Positions 59,420 to 64,000 of a DNA stretch of 64,000 nucleotides are shown here, piece after piece (position 1 is the stretch's first letter; each line of letters starts with the position of its first letter). Below the pieces are notes generated by a model. It saw only the letters and a program-made list of their open reading frames with translations, made no database searches and was not told where the DNA came from. This DNA is from Platerodrilus igneus. Its lineage: Eukaryota; Arthropoda; Insecta; Coleoptera; Lycidae. Made by a program: the position numbers and the translations under genes. The stretch spans positions 6,758,001-6,822,000 of the forward strand of contig JARFIW010001670.1 in the NCBI GenBank assembly GCA_036346225.1, read 5' to 3'.

Positions 59420-60164
59420 ATTTAATGTGTCAACCGTTTGTTGCACGGCAAACATCTACGCTGTAAGTAAACTCATTCCACACACGAGAAAGCGTATATG
59501 CTGTTACTGAGTGCACGGCAGCAGGTACGTTATTCCAGTTACAGTTCTTTCCACTAAGAAAAAAAGTTCATAGACCTTTTCACGGGAATAGGCACAGAAC
59601 ACGTTTATCTTCGGTCAGTCCCTTTCGTGTTGCAATGTTGAATGTGGATTTTGCAAACCCCATATGCGAACATTGTGTCTGTTGACTTTTCCACTTAGGT
59701 GGAAAGTTACTTCACCGCTAAAAATTATACGCCGTAGAAATGCGTCATCCTCTATCATTTGTAGCACATAACCAAAAAATACGAGACGCTTCTCTTTGTC
59801 ATTAAGCTTGAGAGTCTGCAGAAGTAATCGGTATGGCTTGTGCAGCAAACGCCTTCTCAGAATTTCCCATACAGTTGGTTGGAGTATTAAATTCTCTACT
59901 ACCTCTATTGGCAGACTTACGTGGGCTGCTAACAAAAATTTCTTCAGTCCGTCTGACATCATCCTCTTACACACGCGGTCGGACTGTGGTTTTTCCTTTA
60001 CACACACTTCCAGTCTGTTTAAATTGCTTAAACCACCGGCTAATGTTTTTTCTAGTTGGTGGTTCAATACCGAATTTGGTACGAAATGCCCGTTGCACAA
60101 CAATTTGCGACTCACTTTTTGCGAACTCAAGAACGCAGAAAACCTTGTGCTCCACAGTAGCCAT
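59420..60164 (-). pseudogene. Internally deleted mariner transposase
   Basis: The ATG at 60,164 begins MATVEHKVFCVLEFAKSES, with the N-terminal HTH of a common insect mariner-like family (FRTKFGIEPPTRKNISRW). The first frame ends at 59,967; the second runs to 59,615 and includes TVWEILRRRLLHKPYRLLLQ and IIFSGEVTFHLSGKVNRHNV. The first catalytic aspartate (expected SDE) is here a glycine (SGE). After INVFCAYSREKVY and VERTVTGITYL (about 59,600-59,530) the coding sequence jumps to VWNEFTYSVDVCRATNG (about 59,490-59,440). The segment with the second and third catalytic acidic residues is thus deleted. The product cannot be catalytic. Confidence 0.88.
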
Positions 60165-60284
60165 CTCGTTCACAACTGACAGTGAAACGAAATGACGGCC
60201 TATTGCCGCACGAACTCTACCGGCCGCTTCTGGAACCATACCTGCCCATCTTCCTCTTTTCATTGATATGTGGAACCGTATCAC

Positions 60285-60400
60285 TACTACCGTGCACTCA
60301 GCAACAGTAGATACGCTTTCTCGTGCGTGGGATGAGTTTACCTACCGCGTAGATGTTTGCCGTGCAGCAAACGATAGACACATTGAACATTTATAATGTA
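60285..60400 (+). pseudogene. Inverted second copy of the transposase C-terminus
   Basis: On the plus strand, AWDEFTYRVDVCRAANDRHI ending in EHL and TAA (about 60,330-60,402) is the normal C-terminus of the transposase whose gene runs on the minus strand of the same element. It is better preserved than the minus-strand copy, which has a TGA within NG-(stop)-HIKYL. Confidence 0.85.
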
Positions 60401-60516
60401 TTAAAAAAAATTTTGTAACTTCCTCTTTTCATTGGTATAACAATTGTTCATTTTGGTTTGTACTTTAATAAATATGAATTTTTAAAAATGGGTCCATCAT
60501 TTAGAATAACCATGTA

Positions 60517-61925
60517 TTTTATTTGGTCCAGAACTGTTACATAGGAATTTTGAACACGGTTTTAGTATAGACTTACTGAAACTGGCGTTGAAATTAGTAA
60601 CTCCAGTATATATTATACGTTTCAAATCATATTTTACCAAGAAAAAACAAAACTTGACCAAAGTTATAATTGGTAACATCGAAAGCTTTTATGGCCAACG
60701 TATTAAATATAGAATTACTTTGCGGGTTTGAGCAGAGAAAATTTCCTCGACAAATCTGCAAACTTTTTGTTGTACGTGACAGAGTAATCGAGATCGGTGT
60801 CAAGAATATTATTCGAAAGCGAAGTTATTGTAGAATCAAAATTCAAAGAGAGGAGTTATGTTTCGAAGGAGTATCTGTGATAATAGTAATACAATAAAAT
60901 ACTATCGGTAACATATTTAGATTTTACCTCGTTTATTGCTTAAATTTACACACAGATACTTTTAACGTAGAAAATTACAGGGTAAATAGCTGGTAAGTGT
61001 TTCAACTTATTTTCATTTTAGGTATTTTTATTAACAAGAATACATTAAAAGAGTACATAATGGCTTATAATTCAAAATTATAGGTTTTACTGAAAAAATG
61101 AATTTATTAAAAAGTAATATGAAGCCGTATTTTTTCAAGTATATAGAAATTATACGGCGAAATTTGTATGTATAAAGGGGCGAGTTTTCGCGTAGTCACG
61201 TCACGTAGAGCTCTCCGTAGCGCTGACTTATGCAAAGCGCTTTGTAATCCCACCTTGCTGCTGCCGAAAAAGGTGACATCAACAATGATTGCGCACTGCC
61301 ATTGATTGGTAAATGAAAGACATTAAGGTAGATATGTCGAATCACATTTGGTCGTTATTCGTAAAAGATCAGCTTGCATTACGCTGAACAGTCTGTCGCA
61401 TCGTGGGCATGTTGTAGTTTTGATATTATGTTGCCCCCGTCGTCGATTTTGGATTATCAGGATTTGAACTCGTATTTTGGATCATTCGAGAGTAAGATAT
61501 GGAATAAATGATTTACAGTGACGTGATCGTTAGTAAAGCGTTTGCCATTTTGACGGGGATCTATTCTTATCAAAAATCCGTACTCTATATTGCAGTCTCA
61601 TGTTTCAACTATTTGCAAGTAACAGTTCAAGTTTTAGTAGTAAGTTGATTAAGAATCATTATAAGCCACAAAGCATATTGCACCACAACGCTTTATGTTA
61701 TCTTTGTCAATCTATGAAAACAGTCGCATTTGCTTCGTTTTCCTTGCTTTGTCGCGTAATGAATGATTAAGACGGTCATGCCCTATATGAACACTGTTAT
61801 TATTTTAGAAGATGGCCTTACGAGCAAATCTTTTCTTACTTTTTCTAAGTATATTAGTATTTTTTCTAATTAGTTTCGGTTGATCTATATTACCGCAGTT
61901 ATTTTTGAATAGGTTCCAGGCGTGA
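60517..61925. other. No gene recognised; one GC-richer island
   Basis: AT-rich DNA with a GC-richer stretch at about 61,170-61,300. That stretch contains TATAAAGGGGCG (61,172) and several CG dinucleotides; a promoter is conceivable but no gene follows in view. The 75-codon plus frame 60,670-60,897 is motif-free. Confidence 0.45.
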
Positions 61926-62543
61926 TGTACAGTGTGTCCCAAATTGGATGTATTAAATGGGTAACTTAGTTGTTATTAAAGATACAATAAAACTGTGTGC
62001 GCAGTCATGTGCCAACTTTTTGAGATCACTTCAAGGGTGAAATCACAAATGAGCGATCTTCTTTTGTTTTCGAGTTATAGCCAAAAATTGATATTTTTAA
62101 CAATTCTATTAATTCGTATAACTCGTTTGGTTGCAAAAATATCCAAAAACACTGTAATAGTTTTTTATACGGTTTTTTACGTAGAATACAGTGGCGTACG
62201 CAAATATTTAATATTTATAATACTTTTGAGGATATAATATAAACTTGCATTTTTTTAAATGGAAACCACAATTGGTTGTCACTTAATTTAAAAGCTCTTT
62301 TTGACAGCTTTTCAAAAATATATAGTTTAATATAATTATCTTTTCAAATGGCCGAATTATTCCATGTTTTGGTATAATAAAATAATTTATTATATTGGTA
62401 ATAAATAGTTGGACGCTAAACAAAAGGTAAACAAAAAACAACAACTGTTTGTATAACAAACATCAACGAGCTTCAATCATATCTATTGCACATGCAATAA
62501 ATTGTATTGTTAGTTTGTAAGTGAAGCGTCAGTCTGTTACTAA

Positions 62544-63613
62544 ATGGCAAAATTTGAAAATTACGAAAAATACGATATGCTAATTGCATTTATTGAGTCT
62601 GCGAGAATTCCTCTATCAGTAAAACTTTATATTTTAACAGGTAATTGTGTAACTAATAGCAAATAATATTACTATGTCGTTTGTAAATAATACAGATACT
62701 CGAAAGACAACAACCTAATATTAACATGTTTAAAAGGATAGATAGTAATTTACAACAGTTTGGCTGCTTTGAAAACCTAGAACGAAACAGTATGCAGTTT
62801 TAATTAAGAGCAAACTACTGTTTCAACCATAGCATGTGTGGAATCAAACCCAAGAACATCATGTAGGAAAATTGAAAGGGAAATGGGTGTTTCTAAATCA
62901 GCAGCTTCAAGAATATTGAAGCGTAATAAATATCGACCCTATAAAAATAAAATTATACATAGTTTGTTTCCCGCGATTTTCAAAAAAGAAGGCGATTTTG
63001 TCCATGGTATCTTCGTAAATGTGCTGCTACTAACAATTTTGGAAATAACATTATATGGTCTGATGAAGCACTTGCTGATCGAATGAAAATACCTATCAAA
63101 CATACGAGGCGTCAGCAAAGCCCTTATGGTTTGAATATTTGTTGCTACATTGTTGGTGGCAAACTTCAATACCATATTTTTGAAAACAATCATTCAGCTT
63201 GTCGCTATATTGAAATTTTGTATACCAACTTGCACGAATTACTGGAGGACATGCCTCTCGAAAAAAGACAAAAAGTGTGGTTCCAACAAGATGGTGCACC
63301 CCCGCACAACGCTATAATTACTCGTGATTATTTAAATAGAGAATATTTCAATAAATGGATGGGTACGTTTGGACCTGTTCAGTGGCCGCCTAGATTTCCT
63401 GACTTGTCGATATTGGACTATTTCTTGTGGAATTTTTTGAAAGAGGAAATCTATAAAACCCAGAACCATAGTATTGAAGAGTTGCGGAATTCAATTGAAG
63501 CAGCATTTCGTAAAGTTAAGGCGGTTTATTTATTAAATTCTATTAAGTCTTTAATAAAACGATGCGAACTTTGTTTAAGAGAGAATGGAGGCCAGTTTGA
63601 ACAATATCTCTGA
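62544..63613 (+). pseudogene. Mariner-type transposase with intron, D,D41D spacing
   Basis: Exon 1 (62,544-62,640) reads MAKFENYEKYDMLIAFIESA, RIPLSVKLYIL and ends at a GTAATTG donor. The intron is 62,641-62,695, ending AATACAG. Next come ERQQPNINMFKRIDSNLQQF (a DUF4817-like HTH region), then SNPRTSCRKIEREMGVSKS, AASRILKRNKYRPYK from 62,838, and IIWSDEAL at about 63,050 (first Asp). The last frame, 63,083-63,613, is intact: VWFQQDGAPPHNA (second Asp) and RFPDLSILDYFLW (third Asp), with 41 residues between these two by my count. It ends FEQYL. At least three frameshifts upstream of 63,040 inactivate it. Confidence 0.82.
62641..62695 (+). other. 55-nt GT-AG intron in transposase gene
   Basis: GTAATTGTG...GTAAATAATACAG, lying between the conserved N-terminal exon and the next conserved block. 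Intron-bearing transposases are known in this family. Confidence 0.6.
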
Positions 63614-63667
63614 ATTATCAGTAAATAAAACTATTGTAGTTTTCCCATCTGTGTTCTAGTGTTATAT

Positions 63668-63710
<43 letters not shown>
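63668..63710. repeat. (AT)n microsatellite
   Basis: An uninterrupted AT run of about 42 bp following the transposase. Confidence 0.97.
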
Positions 63711-63712
<2 letters not shown>

Positions 63713-63713
<1 letters not shown>

Positions 63714-63850
63714 GTGTGAGGTGTGTGTAGGTGAGGGTGTGTGTGGTTGTGTGCGCATGCGTGCGTGCATTGGTGGGCGCGTGCTTGTGTGTGTGTGTGT
63801 GTACGTGTGTTTGTGAGGGTATGAAGTGTGTGAGTATCTGTGTATTTGTG
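63713..63850. repeat. GT-rich simple repeat
   Basis: Imperfect (GT)n with GTGCGT and GTGAGG variants over about 140 bp. The minus frame through it and the AT run (63,669-63,857) is an artefact. Sequence from 63,851 to 64,000 shows no feature. Confidence 0.9.
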
Positions 63851-64000
63851 TATCCATATATGGATTATAGACTGTTTAAATGTGGATAGGAAAGTATAAT
63901 TTTCAATTTAAGATGTAGTTATATTAATTTTTGTAATATATGTAGTTATGATATTGTATTCTTCTAGCTTTCAAACTTTGTTGTTTAGAATGGTGTGGTA

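Larger units (their letters stand above)
59294..60514 (-). mobile_element. Mariner-like element with extended, both-3' ends
   Basis: The ends are CAGGGTTATT...ATGATGGACCC and CATGGTTATT...ATGATGGACCC (complement), flanked by TA at 59,292-59,293 and 60,515-60,516. The inverted similarity does not stop at normal mariner TIR length but runs about 230 bp (59,294-59,526 against 60,285-60,514). Both arms include the end of the transposase coding region (see separate entry), so the original 5' end has been replaced by an inverted copy of the 3' end. The element is 1221 bp and non-autonomous. Confidence 0.88.
61931..63640 (+). mobile_element. Mariner-type element (DUF4817-like N-terminus), decayed
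   Basis: The 5' end probably lies at CAGTGTGTCCCAAATT (61,931), the usual style of start for this arthropod family. A long 5' untranslated region precedes the transposase. A matching 3' inverted terminus (ending GGGACAC..CTG) was not found before the microsatellites at 63,668, so the 3' end is missing or diverged. The transposase is described separately. Confidence 0.6.

Noticed and set aside
59796..60195. Two plus-strand frames of 120-127 codons
   Set aside because: Antisense shadows of the mariner transposase on the minus strand.
61165..61300. TATA-box-containing GC-richer island as a promoter
   Set aside because: No supported gene on either side within reach; TATAAA is frequent in AT-rich DNA.
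63669..63857. Minus-strand frame rich in His/Thr/Tyr/Ile
   Set aside because: Translation of (AT)n and (GT)n microsatellites.

Overview
The window is AT-rich eukaryotic DNA, almost certainly from an arthropod and most likely an insect. The evidence is the set of mobile elements: mariner-like transposases of insect types, a Penelope-like element, a Polinton-type element carrying pipsqueak-type helix-turn-helix domains, tRNA-headed SINEs and short GT-AG introns. No complete host gene, rRNA, genuine tRNA or CRISPR array was found. The window reads as intergenic or large-intron DNA built from transposons, with two or three possible host exons (about 28.1, 29.2 and 37.9 kb).

Layout. 1-3671: a giant imperfect palindrome with arms of about 1.65 kb around a 311-bp MITE; one arm has a 44-bp perfect GT-AG intron that the other lacks exactly. 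5.4 kb: SINE copy. 7.5-7.9 kb: fold-back MITE. 10.7-17 kb: degenerate repeat units in both orientations, with a mariner transposase relic (11-12 kb, minus) and a 5'-truncated non-LTR retrotransposon (14.8-16.1 kb, plus). 20.4-21.1 kb: fold-back made of minisatellite units. 21.3-25.8 kb: two SINEs, a three-copy 168-bp tandem array, a small MITE and a LINE 3' end. 29.9-33 kb: a diverged repeat, interrupted by about 2 kb of tandem-repeat DNA, whose uninterrupted relative is at 57.3-58.5 kb. 36.3-36.9 kb: two retroposon ends sharing one tail.

39,488-49,043 is the centrepiece: a 9.56-kb Polinton/Maverick-type element with exact 6-bp target duplications (ATTGTA), 1.9-kb terminal inverted repeats starting AG, and an internal 5.8 kb. 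That interior holds a pipsqueak-HTH plus A32-type packaging ATPase, N- and C-terminal remnants of protein-primed DNA polymerase B with another gene between them, a plus-strand HTH gene and two small ORFs. Most larger genes carry single-base frame breaks, and no integrase or polymerase catalytic core was seen, so it looks non-autonomous or decayed. Alternatively, part of the damage may be assembly indels, because the two long repeats also differ mainly in homopolymer length.

49.3-51.5 kb: a minus-strand Penelope-like element (RT plus GIY-YIG remnants). 59.3-60.5 kb: a mariner with clear TA target sites in which both ends are copies of the transposase 3' end. 61.9-63.6 kb: a second mariner-type transposase with an intron and an apparent D,D41D triad. 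The window ends in AT and GT microsatellites.

Nothing here forms an operon-like functional unit except the Polinton-type element, whose genes would have served packaging (ATPase), protein-primed replication (PolB remnants) and possibly regulation (HTH proteins).
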